A stretch of DNA of 64,000 nucleotides from Sipunculus nudus (lineage: Eukaryota; Annelida; Sipuncula; Golfingiida; Sipunculidae): assembly GCA_026874595.1 (NCBI GenBank), contig CM049307.1:81256643-81320642 (forward strand), written 5' to 3'. Every line of letters begins with the position of its first letter. Within the stretch, counting starts at the first letter, position 1. The notes under the pieces were generated by a model, which worked only from the letters and a program-made list of their open reading frames with translations, was not told the DNA's origin and did not search any database. The position numbers and the translations under genes were made by a program. Shown piece by piece: positions 38,501 to 51,400 of the stretch.

Positions 38501-38598
38501 ATTTCTGGCAAAGCAATATCAATATAAATATATATTAAATTCATACAAATCTGTATGTACATAAAATGATATCATTTACAATAGTTTATTTACATATA
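35571..38598. other. Gene-free stretch with C tracts
   Basis: C runs of about 16 bases lie at 35,699-35,714 and 35,925-35,940. Overlapping short frames at 35,566-35,889 are driven by the first run. No supported gene apart from the doubtful exon at 36,013-36,085. Confidence 0.45.
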
Positions 38599-41500
38599 CT
38601 ACTGAAACAACAACACGTTTGTAAAGATGGACTCCAGGATGATGCAGGTACCATTTAGGTACAGAAACCAAGACTTCTCAGACGGCAGGTCACTCTTCCT
38701 GATAAAGGTCATCTGAAAAAAATAATGCATGTATAAAGTATTAACTTGTGTATAAGTGGACTCATGTAATTTTTAAAAATTTATACCATATGTGCATTGT
38801 ATATTTGTGCATAAGTCAAACTTTATAAATATCAAGGGTGACTTAAAATATATATTGTGTCCATGTGTGTACCTACAAACACAACATTTCTAAACCTAAA
38901 AACTCACAGAATTTCTTATGGAGATATAATTAGATATTACACATCTTTTTATATATTAGACATTTTTCTTACCACCAATAGCTGTATGATGACAAATCCA
39001 ACCAGACTTATCCCAAGCATGAAGTAGAGGCCTCCTCCTGGTGCACTAAACGTCCTGTATATGCTCAGTATCACACTGATCTGTAAGTTATACGACAAGA
39101 GATAGTCAGTAAACATCTACTGTACACACACTGATCTGTAAGTTATACGACAAGAGATAGTCAGTAAACATCTACTGTACACACACTGATCTGTAAGTTA
39201 TACGACAAGAGATAGTCAGTAAACATCTACTGTACACTGAGTGCTAATAAATGTATAATTTCTAAAAAGTAGCTTTCTTAGAGGACTGGAACACAGGCCC
39301 TTGAAATCATAAGCAGTGTTTGTTTTCAAACTCCAAGGTCTGATAAGACCTCAAGCAGATGCCCAAAATAAATCAAAAGAGCTCTCATTGGTCAGCTCAT
39401 TTACTCATGATAAACAAATGGTGACTGGAAAAATTTGCACTTTCTCAGCAATTAACCAATGAGAGGTCTGCTGAGTGTGGCTCAAAGTCTTGTTGGATCA
39501 TTCCACCTGTCATGGCTTTGATAACCAATTTTCATGGTTCTCTTCACCACACACATGAATATAAAACTACAGAAAATTGTAAAAAACAAAAGTTAATTCT
39601 GAGCTTAATTACTTATTATAACAAGTGACCCATGGGTCATGATGCTCAGCTGACTGGGAAGAGATTCGCAAAAGGAAATTTTATCATCTGAATGGCATTA
39701 TGTTCCCATTCAACTAAAGCATCAAACAGATTAACCAACAGGCCAAGATTGTGTCTGTATTTATATATCTCAAAAATAGAGAAAAAATGTGTAAACTTTA
39801 AAAAAAAATACAGGTGGCTCCACCAGTCTGCAGAAACTAATAAAAACACTTAATGGTCAATATGCAATCATCGTGATCTCTGTATTAGTTGTTCAGATAC
39901 TTCAGCTATTGTATCAAATTTTCCATTATTCTGAGGGATACTTTGGAATCCTATAGCTTGAAGGATATGGGTAACAGAGACCTAATTTCAGGTTTCCACA
40001 GACACTTTTCATAGGCCTCCTTGCATCACAAGAATGAAGATTCTAGGTCCAGTTGTCACAATTTGTGCAACGTTAACAGATGTTCACATTTTTTAAGGTC
40101 TCAAAAATAGAAAAAAAATTCGTTAAAAAACGAAAAATACAGGTAGCGCCACCAGTCTGCAGGAACTGATGGAACATCTCATGATTAATATGTATGCCAA
40201 AAGTCATGACCATCAGTGATGTAGTTAATGAGATATTGAAGTTTTTGTATGAAATTTTTGACTATTCTGGGGGGGTACTTTGAGGCCTCACAGCTCAAAG
40301 GAAATGGGTAACAGAGACCTAATTTCTGGTTTCCATGGAGACTTTTCATAGGTCTCTTATGTGTCAAGAATGAAGATTCTAGGTCCAGTCTATACGATTT
40401 GTGCCCTGTTAACAGATGTTCACATTTTTTAAGGTCTTAAAAATAGAGAAAAAAATTCGTAAAAAATCGAAAAATACAGGTGGTGCCACCAGTCTGCAGG
40501 AACTGATGGAACATCTCATGATTAATATGTATGCCAAAAATCATGACCATCAGTGATGTAGTTAATGAGATATTGAAGTTTTTGTATGAAATTTTTTACT
40601 ATTTCGGGGGGGGGGGGGGTACTTTGGGGCCCCATAGCTCGAAGGATATAGGTAACAAAGACCTAATTTCTGGTTTCCAAGGAGATTTTTTATTGACCTC
40701 TCAGAATGTCAAGTTACAAGATTCTAGGTCCAGCGGTTACGATTTGTGCCTAGTTAACGGACAGACGGACAGACGACAGACGGACGACGGACAAAGAGTG
40801 ATCGCTATAGCTCAGCATGACTGAAAGTCAGCTGAGCTAAAAAATACCGTAGTCAAAATGATCTGCATGCAAGAGTTTAGCTCACTATGACCACAGCTTA
40901 GAAACAGATATACAGGGATTTCCTTGAAAGCCACTGCAGGCTTCCTAAGCTCTGTTTCATACATTTTGTCATTTTGACCATGTGGTTATAAACAAGTATC
41001 ACTGATGATTTCAAAGGCCTTTGACCTGGATTGATGAGTGACTGTGTCTTCAGGGCAGGGAATCAAATAAAGTCCAGGGAATCTGAACTAAATATAAGGT
41101 CTGGCTGCTACTGAGGGGTGACATTAGGCAGGTATTCAAAACGAATATGTGCATCAGCGGTAGTCATTGCCTTACTATATAGAAATTAATCAATTAATAT
41201 ATAAATTTTCATACAATATTTTGGACTTCAGTTGAGTGCGGCCATTTACCTAAACACTGATTTATATCCAAAATAGTGTTTTTGAAATCTAAAACCAAAA
41301 ACTGAAATTCTAACTGTTTATGAGAAATTTTCAGAAGTTGTTAACCTTAATGTTTATTGATTGAGAAGGAGGATCAGAGAATAACTCCCTCTGTGATCAT
41401 TTAGTGTTTTAACTGGTAAAGTCACAGAGCAGCAAATGTGACAACACTTAACCAGCAAATGTTGTACATGTATGTTTTTCTTTCTCTGCAAATCCTGGAC

Positions 41501-44500
41501 ACTATCTAATAAACTCATTCACTAGTGTGCTGGTGTGCATTGACAAATAATCTCCATCAAGTGACTGAAAATAATATTGGGTTTGATTTTTCAATGACAA
41601 CCATTCAGTATACACACCAGTGTTTATCACAGATTATTCAATTATTAGTAACTTTGGCCATCGATGGGTAATTTGGTAATTATCCAGTTCTGTTTCAGCT
41701 TACAAGGATGATGACATTGATGCCTTCATACCATAATGTATTTCACACACATCCTTTTACTACAATATGAATGCAACATGATGTATAACCACTGCAATGC
41801 ATTTCCCTGTATGACTTGTATCAAGTTCAGATGGATGGCTCTATATTGTAAATATAATCTGCTCAATTCCATTAATAGTCCATTAGGAACTAAGTACACT
41901 GTTAGAATAAAACAAATTTTTCTTACAACAACCATGATGATCCCGATGGCAATGAAGGCAAACTGCATATACTTCTGCAACAAAGTAAAGAAACATAAAA
42001 TTAGTATACATGAATAATTTTCAATATATTCCATAAGTTGGGGGCCAAAACATACTTCACTAATGTGGTAACATCAAAACTTCAAAAATAAACTTATTGA
42101 AATAAATCAAACGAAAACACACCCTAAATACTTTTAAATCTATATTTAATTAAGAATTATATAATTCATCAATGTACATGATTTATGATAATAAATTCAT
42201 TACTCATAATAAACTATAGAAGGCAAGCTGAATAGCAGTCCTTTACCCAATCTCCTCCTGTTCCAACCTCGGAACAGGGTCAATATTTATTGAAATAATG
42301 ATAGGACCCTGCCAGCCGTGACAGACTTAAGCATGTTTGACCTGACATTTGACCAAGTCAATGCCTCACTTGGATGATCAGTAAATGTAAACAACATGTG
42401 ACTCTCGATCCCTTGTGACTCATGTCTTATATCAGCATGCATCAATGGTTAATTCACCAATGCATGCCGGAAATCCTTTTGCATAATGTTGAAAAAAGCA
42501 TAACAAGACAACAAGTGTCTCTGCACTCAAAGCATTTACGTCTTAAACAATGTTTGTTGTCCAAGTATACTCTATCTTTGCTTTTTGCCTCAAGCTGTGT
42601 TTCCATGTATCAGCATAAACGTATCCACAAAAGACATACGTACATTCCATAGTGCACAGACCGCAAAAACTGTTTCCAGAAGTACGTATGTTTTTCTTGT
42701 GGATACCCTTTCGTGTACCTATATTGAAACTGCAAGGACGACAGGCAGGAAGAAGTTCAATATGTCTCAATACACCTGGCGCCGGGGCACTGTTGGGAAA
42801 TGTAGGCATTTTTGCCATCCGCAAAACGGATGAATCGCTCACCGATCCATTTCGATGCTGTCCGTTTTTGCAGACACACATGCGGAGCACGTTAAACGTA
42901 CATATGGAAACAGTTCATCTTAAAAAGAGGAATCCGATTTTTTGTGTACGAGTAGTACGAGATTTACGGATGAATGGAAACACAGCTTTAAAGGGGCCAA
43001 ATCACATATTTGACCTTTATTAACTAAAGGTAATCCATTTGAGCTTTTATAAAAATAGGCCAGAAAACATGGATATCCCTGCATCCAGGCTGATTGTTTT
43101 GTTTATATCAATGTGTTTATAATATGTGGGGGCCCGCCAAAATAATCAAAACAAATTCAGCAAAGGGCATCTGGCAGCAAGTCAGATAAGCCGGAGCTTT
43201 GCAAATGGCGTTTTGCAAAAAGTGATCTTCTACCTCCACATATTTGCAACCTACCACCTTTGGTTACATGTTTTTCCCTGGTTGTCAACATTGCTGTGTT
43301 TACAAACATGTTGTGGATAAACTAGTTCATACATGTTTCACAAAGACTTTATAAAACTATTAAACAATCAAAATTACCCTAAGATCACTAATACATACAC
43401 AGAGGAAGCCAGAAACCACATTAATTCTTCTTCAAAAGGCAGGTAAATGGGCACCTTTAATTATTGTAATTTTCAATTGCCAGGTGATAAAGCTCGCGTT
43501 CGACTGAAAATAGTGCTGTGTGCACACTGATTGGCAAGAGGTCTGTCCCCTTCATAGATGAGATTTTGCCTGGAGAATGCTCCTGTTTCCATGATTTCCC
43601 ATTATACCAGCATATGCTGCCATCTGTCAATAACTATGAGAACTATGATCACATTGGGCAGTGTTACTGCTGAGTAAAATATTGTTCTGGCTCACTGACA
43701 TTTTTGTTTATTATATCCCTTTTAGCAAATCCTTTGTCATCTTTACCTATATTTTGCTTATTGACACCTAGAATCCAGCGTAATTTATAGTTTACTTTAA
43801 CACTTTAATATCACAGTTAAGTTTAACATTAAACATTTGATGCCATGTACTGACAGGACAGTTCCTAATTTAATTTTAATAAGAAAATGTTCTACACATT
43901 TAAAAAAATGAAATATTATGTATCTGCAAACAACACTCCTGCTTAAAAACTGGCATGCTGCACATAATTTTGGTTTGTACTGTCCTAAATTTCAAGTGTT
44001 ATACTAGCTAAAGACTGAAAAACCATTTTTACGCCCAAGACTAATTAAATAAAGGAATTTTATCAGTCACTCGTATCAAGGCTACACACCAAATAACTGG
44101 CTTTGGTGTGAGTTTGAAAACATTTAGTAATATTTCTGTAATAATTGTCTTTGTTATAATTTAATTCATAATTCACTGATAATATTAATATTATATATAT
44201 ATATTATCAATGAAAATACGACAGCTAGCATATGGGCTTTTATCTGTTATTCAATCAAGTTCCATCCTCTTATATAGTTTCTGGGTTAAATCTAGCCCGA
44301 ACATTCAGACTCCATTCAGGAATGGAGTCCGAACACCTGTTGGTGAGAGTTTTCCCTCTTATTGGACCACAAGCCCAAAAGGGTTTCACTTGCAAATTAA
44401 CAGGGGGATCTATGCAAATTACCTAAAACACATAAATATGGTGGTTCCCTCATAAATCCCCCAAGGATAGACCCTCCTTGGCCTTCCCAGCATGCCTTGC

Positions 44501-45247
44501 CAGGCTGTAAACAAGAGCCAATGGAGGTAATCATTGTCTGGATTTCTTGAGAGTAAGTGCCAATAATTTAATACATACTGAACAATTAAGTTACAATTTA
44601 TTTCTAAACTGAGTCAACACAGCTGTATTATGGGTAATATGTAGAGGTTGTTGCATGTCCTCATGCTGAACGCCAAATATCATAGTCCGACCCGCTTTGG
44701 TCAGATCTGACCAAGCTTTAGAGGGTAAACTCTCCACCTTAGGAGCTGTAATGCAAACAAGAAAGAACAAATAGAATTGTTTGCATTACAGGCCTGTAGC
44801 TAGGTTAAATCATGACAGGTATTGAGTCAACCTTGCAGTATATGCTGATATGTTACAATTATATACAACTACAACTTGTACAAGGCTATTATATATATTG
44901 AGGACCCTAGTTTAGAAACTAGGCCCTGCTTTGTAATTGGGTCTAAGCCTAAAGGGTCTCCATTTATGACGACCGTGGAGTGCTTGGTTACAAGTTCCAC
45001 AGATCTAGAAATTCTATAGAATACACCATGTGGCTAGATCACAAGTTCTGACAGAGCCCACCATCTGGACAAAGCAGAGCTGTCATCCTTAGTGACCCTT
45101 ATTATCGCTCATAGGCCCCGCCCCTTTTAACTTTGTACTGACCATAGTTGAGGATTGACCACTTTCTCTGTACAGAGGGTCACTTGTCCGAGGTCCTGAC
45201 TCCCTCCGGTTCTGAGCACCAAGTAAATTCGCTGAAGCATCTGCCAT
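38599..45247 (-). CDS. Small three-TM membrane protein, TMEM243-like paralogue, complete (124 aa)
   Basis: Four exons join in phase 0: 45,247-45,143 (35 codons), 41,974-41,927 (16), 39,080-38,973 (36) and 38,712-38,599 (37 plus TAG). Donors are ATG|GTCAGT, GTT|GTAAGA, GTG|GTAAGA; acceptors TTGCAG, TTACAG, TTTCAG. Residues 1-35 are polar and include SDPLY; TM1 is about 37-59, TM2 about 69-91, then FIRKSDL (90-96), and TM3 about 103-123. Human TMEM243 has 118 residues, a PLF motif before TM1 and WYRQGDL after TM2, which this protein mirrors loosely. Exon 2 has the same length and phase as exon 2 of the divergent gene at 45,457, so I infer an old duplication. The role of the family is not established; an integral membrane location is likely. 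An AATAAA lies about 10 bp past the stop. Intron 2 holds a family A array, intron 1 a piggyBac-like MITE. Confidence 0.8.
39073..39237. repeat. 55-bp unit triplicated across a splice acceptor
   Basis: Three near-identical 55-bp units start at 39,076, 39,131 and 39,186. The first overlaps the 5' end of exon 3 of the minus-strand TMEM243-like gene, so each unit carries AACTTACAG|ATCAGTGTG. The transcript meets two extra acceptors before the true one. Splicing at either would read ISVCTVDVY and then a stop. Confidence 0.9.
39622..40842 (+). repeat. Family A dispersed element, about 3 tandem units
   Basis: Same opening (CAAGTGACCCATGGGTCATGA) and same terminal hairpin (ATAGCTCAGCATGACTGAAAGTCAGCTGAGCTA, then A) as 242-1,801. 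The ATGGGTAACAG marker sits near 39,967 and 40,304, with a variant at 40,649. It lies in intron 2 of the minus-strand gene, in reverse orientation to it. Confidence 0.85.
42988..43460 (-). mobile_element. piggyBac-like MITE, copy 2
   Basis: Bounded by TTAA (42,988-42,991 and 43,457-43,460), with ends AGGGGCCAAATCACAT and, inverted, AGGTGCCCATTTACCT. Reverse orientation relative to 7,652-8,056, with matching internal blocks (TTTATAAAAATAGGCCAGAAAACATGG). Lies in intron 1 of the minus-strand gene. Confidence 0.7.
44591..44745 (-). other. Possible alternative exon in intron 1 of the TMEM243-like gene
   Basis: After a good acceptor (TTTGCATTACAG|) one frame stays open for 50 codons and ends in TAA. 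It includes SLPSKAWSDLTKAGRT and HITHNTAVLTQFRNKL. It needs one base from the previous exon, whereas exon 1 ends in phase 0 at its best donor; a weaker donor four bases further on (GTCA|GTACAA) would fit. It could be a terminal alternative exon or chance. Confidence 0.2.
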
Positions 45248-45456
45248 TTTGAGTGGATTCGTAAAACATATGCGGGTATTTCCCCGATTGTCACGTGCAG
45301 AGTGTTGACAAATACGTTACCGTTACAGCCCTTTTGATTGGTCAGTATTTCTGTGAAGTCATTTTGTGGCCAATGAAATGGAAGCTACTATTTGACAGCT
45401 AGGAAGACCTGCACGGGACTCCCAAATCATCGTACATCGCTCAGCAGACGATAAAA
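45248..45456. promoter_or_regulatory. Candidate bidirectional promoter of the divergent TMEM243-like pair
   Basis: Only 209 bp separate the two start codons, so promoter and both 5' UTRs must fit here or overlap. It contains an E-box CACGTG (45,292-45,297), an inverted CCAAT box (ATTGG, 45,337-45,341) and a direct CCAAT box (45,370-45,374). No TATA box is evident. Opposed CCAAT boxes without TATA are common in bidirectional promoters. Confidence 0.6.
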
Positions 45457-48400
45457 ATGGAGCGGCAAAGTCCCCAGCCCAACTCAGACCCCCTGTATCA
45501 TGACATATCACCAAGAAAGGTTTGTATTATAAGTACAATTAATATGATTTCAAATATTTTTATATAAACACCCTTAACATACTGTTATACCCCGCACACA
45601 AAAACAAGATCTACGTACAAATGTGTTCACACTGTTATCTAGCCCATAAAAATGAACTCCTCAATTGCTTTTTTCAGTGACTGACGCATTGTGGAGTCCA
45701 TAGATTGCACCTGCAGTTAACTGTGATTATAACACTCCATACACAACTGTGAGATTTAACATATATCCGTTGATTAATGTTCAGTACATCTATGTGTATT
45801 GTATATTTGACCACTAGAAAACATTACTGTTCTCTTCTCACCCCCTATTTTGCACCAAGGAAGTTAAAATATGAACATAATAGTACACAGGCCTAAAGCC
45901 TTATACAGGACTGCCACCAAATGCAAGATGTCTACCGGGGCTGTTAATGCTTCAATTCTCTCTGGACAAATACTATCAGTTGTTGATGTTACAGGTGCTT
46001 CATGCTTTCCAGAATTGTTATTTTTTATTACAGGCCTTTCGACATACAACATTATGTGAACTTGGTTTGCTAAAACCATAGGAAATATTTTTATTTAATT
46101 TTCTTTCTAAGAGTAACAGATCGTATCTGCTATAACCCCAGTTAGCCCTTTGATGGGCCGGCGACGCAACAGAAACCTGAAACCTGTTGCCTCGACGTCG
46201 GCGGCTAACTGTTATCAGGTTATCCGGTTATTTTATGCCATTTTTGATAACATTATGATCACTCCATAATATTACCACGTACCAGAATTCTGTCAACATG
46301 AAAAAGGTTCGCCTGCAAATTATGATACATTATGTGACACAGGGTACAGAACAGGTAAAAAAGTATAGATGTGATAAATTTGTGAGCAAAACTTATTAAG
46401 TAGTTATACCGACAATTTTTAATAGACAATCATTTCTTCAAAATAATCAAAATTAAGGAAGAAGGAAGGATATGTGTGTATTTTAAAATGATTCAAATGT
46501 TATTGTTAAATGCACATGTTTTGCCATATATGAGATATGTTTGGTAAAAATCAAAGTTGCTTTACATTTTAAAATCAATATTCACACACATACACATTTA
46601 CACACACACACACACATAAAGTATAGTTTGATGCTACTCAAGACCTAGCCACCAAGGATGACTATAAAATCTCAGATATATCTGAGGGTACATTTTATAG
46701 TACCTGCCCCATGTATGGACTTGGTTGGGATTCTAACCTCTGTATGATCTGTGTCTAAAAAAGGGAGAAACCCCCTTTGGAACCCAAGTATAAAATTTTT
46801 AAAGACATAATTCTGTTATGATAAGCTAATTGCATAAATTCCCTGCTTAATAAAGTCTATAACTTATAAAACAGGACCAGTACACAAAACATTGTTGCTG
46901 CTACATATACATCCTAACTGCTTCTAGAACTATAGAATAAACCTGTGCCACTTTTATCTGAACAGAAAGATTTGCCACTTTATTTTTCTGCCTCTTACAT
47001 TCTTCATTTCATATACATGTATTCCAATCATCAATATCAGCATTTCTGCATATGCACAGATCTTGATTTTGCCACTCATATATAATGACCATAATTTCTT
47101 GATTTGGAAGAAGTAGAAATAATTAACCCTCTTGCCATGCCTTCTTCAACACATCTGTGGTGTAGGCAGTAGTAAATATAGGTTTTGTAAGTCAGCATTC
47201 ACAGGTAATGATCACATCACAGGTAAGGATATCATATTGCATGTCATGCTGTCTTTACTAATATTTCATTTTTAGCTCAGCTGACTATAAGTCATCTGAG
47301 CTATAGTCATGGTCCTTTGTCCTTCTTCCAGCTGTCCATCTATACGGCTTTCTGTTGACAGGGCACATTTTTAAATCTACGAATCCAAAATACTGTCCCC
47401 AAAATCTCCTACCATGCTGAAAATTTGGTTACCTGGACTTTGTTCCTGTGAAATATTAAGAAAAAAACCTCAGTTTTCCATTAAAAATCCATTGTTACAC
47501 TTCAAGACTGCCTAATATCAAAACCACTGATATGACTGTGATGCTCTTATTTAATATACATTTTCCTCTATAGATTTGCTATGTACATGCCAGAAATAAG
47601 GTCAGTATTACATAATTTTTAAAGCTATGGGCCCGAACTTAACATGAGAATTGCTGTAGCTATAGAAACTTTTTTTTCAGGGATATAACTATATTTAATC
47701 AAGATTCAGTATATCATATATATGATAACTTTTATTTATCTGTTATTAACTTTTATTACAGCGTCTCCTGACAAGGGGCATTGGCTTATGCACTCTCATT
47801 ATGGTGCTGGTAAGTAACAAATCAACACTTAATTTAAAAATGTCTCAGTCATAAGACATAACTAACTAAAACTGGGAAACTACTGCTGGTACATGTAGTA
47901 TTATTGTATCCACCAAAACAAAGTTTTGCAGATACTATGTTTTTGACCAGGTTCCACCACTGCATCCACATTCATTTCTGGAGAACTCATCAGAGGCCCT
48001 TTGACCGATCTTTCCAAAATCCAGCATAGTTAATTACTCGCCTATGTATGTTTGCTTTAGGTGAAAATTCCTCCTATCTCAGGAGTGGTTCAATGTATTG
48101 GTCTGAAAGTTGGCATGTACATCCATCTTCAAGAGTTTTCTCATAGACCAGGAAGGTGGCGCCTCCTACCTTCCCATTTTTGTAGAATACATTAATGCCC
48201 TCTTCTCATGAGGGACTTGCCGTAATGGCCTGAAATTGTGCATGTCCATAGATTATGGATACCTCCATTTTGTATTCAAGACTAATGGCTCCATCTGGAA
48301 TTCTTTTGCGTGGCGTCCATCCATCTGTTGGCTTTCGGTAAAAATCACTCATACCTGAGGAGTGGATGGATGTATCAGCCTGAAATATTGGCATGTTCAT

Positions 48401-51400
48401 CTGTCTTGGATAGCTTTGTTGTAGACCAGACAGTTGGTGCCACCTGCTGTTCTGTTTTTATAGAATACATTGATGCATTTTTCCCAGTAGTGGATTGGTG
48501 TCTCGGCCTGAAATCTTGCATGGTGTATCCATCTGTAGATCTGTTTTTGGTGAAAATTGCACATATATGAGGAGTTTAATTGGCATCACTGATGCCACAA
48601 ATTTGGAGTCATCTCATGTCAGGAACATTCCATGCCTTACTTTACCCATGCTTCTGTGATTTGGCAGATACACAAAGCCACTTGTCGACTACCCATATTT
48701 AAGTTTGCTTTGAAATTTGGAATAAACAAGATCAGTTGTGAATAAATGAGTTACATTTTGAAAAAACTTTAAAGCTTTGGTACAAGGGTCTAAATGCCCC
48801 ACCAGGGGACCGATTAACTATTAACCCATAACAAGGTGTTTGTGTGCCCATATCATATGTCTCATAGTCTTTAAGTCTCTCAGGTAAAATCAGCAAAATC
48901 CAGTGCCATTTTACAATATCAAATGCGTATTTTTTTTACATGTTTAATAGACCTAGATTTTTCAGGTAAAAAAAGGGGTTGCATGTTCACTGTGGCCCCA
49001 TAAATCCACCCCTGATAAAGAAACAAAAAGAACTTAGTTTAAATAAATCATTTGTTTGTGGTATTATGGTGTATTGAATACTATTTCACTGTTTAAAATG
49101 CAAATGATTCATCATATTTTTTCTAAGATTCTTAAAATACTGCCGTAAATGTTCATAATATTTTGGATGATTATTAACTGATGAAAATTTTTTTTTTTCA
49201 TATTACAGCTATCTTTCATATTTTGCATGGTGCAAGGGGCCCACAACCACACATTTTACCTGTTGGCCTGTAATACAGTCAGTAAGTAAAATTTATCCTC
49301 TCTGCAATTATATTTACAATATTTTAACCCCTCTATTTGTGCATGTGGTTGTCAGACAAAATGTCTGTCTGTAATTTAGATATTGGCACCTATTACTTTG
49401 AGCAAATCTGTTTGACCAACACATTCTATCTTTCATGTATGGCTTCCTTATGAATAAGTGATATTTATAAGGTTGAGGTCACATGGTCAAAGCTCATGGT
49501 CACATGACCCACTTCTTTAAAAATCCTTAGAACACATAATGCCAAACTTTTCTTCCCAAACCTTCCATTTTTCACATGTGGCAAAGATGAGAAACCCTTG
49601 TGGTTTTTAGGCAAAATGTCAAGGTTGGAGGACCAATTTTCACGCTGACCTGCAGAATTAAAGTTTAATGTATCCTACAGTATAATTATGCCCTAGTTGC
49701 CAGGGGATGATCCACTATACAATGTGCTTGTTTACTCTTACTATGTACCAGTATTGTATATTTAAAAAATGTATATCTCACTATCATATGATGTGTTTAA
49801 AAAATTTGACTAAAAATTGTAATGTACAAAGTTAAAGGTCAGGTTTGGCATTTGACCGGTTGTAATTTTTGCATTATTTTTAAAATATTAATAGGATTGC
49901 ATTACATTTGACAATTTGTATCACATTGAAGTTGTAGAGAATTATGTGCATGGATTATGGGAACTTGACCTGATTTTTAGCTCAGCTGACTGTAAGTCAT
50001 CTGAGCTATAGCGATCACCCTTTGTCTGTCGTCTGGCTGGCTGCCTGGCCGTCCGGCCGTCTGTCCGTTAACAGGGCACATTAGTGGTGGGCTGATCATC
50101 AAGTTTTTTCGAAAGTCAGTCGGTTTGCTGCAACTTTCAACCGCTCGATTACGATAGGCAACTATCGATTACATCATACTCATGATTGCTTTTACCTGAA
50201 TGTCTTTAAGTTATAGGCAAAAATTGCTCTTTCATTTTTTGCAACATTCTGTGCTTCATATAAAGAGTTTGTGTTCCAAGATAACCTCCGTATATAACTT
50301 TGTATGACACAGTAGATGAGAGAACTGAGGACTTATTAAACCTATGTGAACTGGCAGGGAGCTGCAGAATTGGCGGAGAGTTTTCTAACATGATGCTCAT
50401 TGCAAAATATGGGCGGTATTGAGTTAAAATGCTCCATAATGCTCCAGGTCTATGCCAATTTTGCAAGATTCTCTTAGAAATAATCTCCTCGTCTGATGTC
50501 AGGTGCCGCTACCGCATGACTAATAATATTTTCAGCGTTCAATTACTTATTTTTTAATTTTTACCAAAAATTATATGTGCCTGTAATTTTTCTGGCAGGC
50601 CTGTGAAACCAGTATACATGTTGGCATTCATCATAATTGCTAAAAAATGAAAGTCCTGATAGTGACGTTAAAATGACACGCAGGAATATTCATGAGGGCT
50701 AGCAAGTAGATGTCCTGGACTGTGTTTAATTGATTACTATAATTAATTAAAATGAAACTTTGAATAGCATATCTTAGTAATAAAAGGAAAATATAAAAAA
50801 GGCAAAAACTTTTTTTTGTAAGGTAGAATTACTAAGACATTCGGGCTGGTTTAAGAGAATACAGTTTTACAGATAATTGCACATTTCTTTATACTTGTCT
50901 GAACCGATTAATAATCCATCATTGATCGGTTTGCCTGAACCGATGATCGATTATGAAAAAGGAACCGACTCCCACCACTAGGGCACATATCGTAACCGCT
51001 TGACCTGGAATCTTCTAACTTGACATCCAGGGAGGTCCATAAAAATTCTCCTTGAAAACCCTTGAATTAGGTCTCTGTTACCCATATTCTTCGAGCTATG
51101 GGGCTCCGAAGAACCCCCCAGAATAATAGAAAATTTGATACAAAACCTCAAGTATCTGAACAACTAATGCATTGATCATCATGATTTTTTGCATGGATAT
51201 TGGTCATGGAATGTTTCATCACTTTCTGCAGACTGGTGGCGCCACCTGTATTTTTTTCAATTTTACGATTTTTTTCTCTATTTTTAAGACCTCTTAAGAT
51301 GCGGTCATCTGTTAACAGGGCACAAATCATAACAACTGGAATCTTCTCTCTTGACATGCAGAGAGGCCCATGAAAAGTCTCTGTGGAAACCTGGAATAAG

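Noticed and set aside
42543-43023. Overlapping open frames of 76-123 codons on both strands
   Set aside because: No domain, splice signals or composition bias; partly overlap a piggyBac-like MITE.
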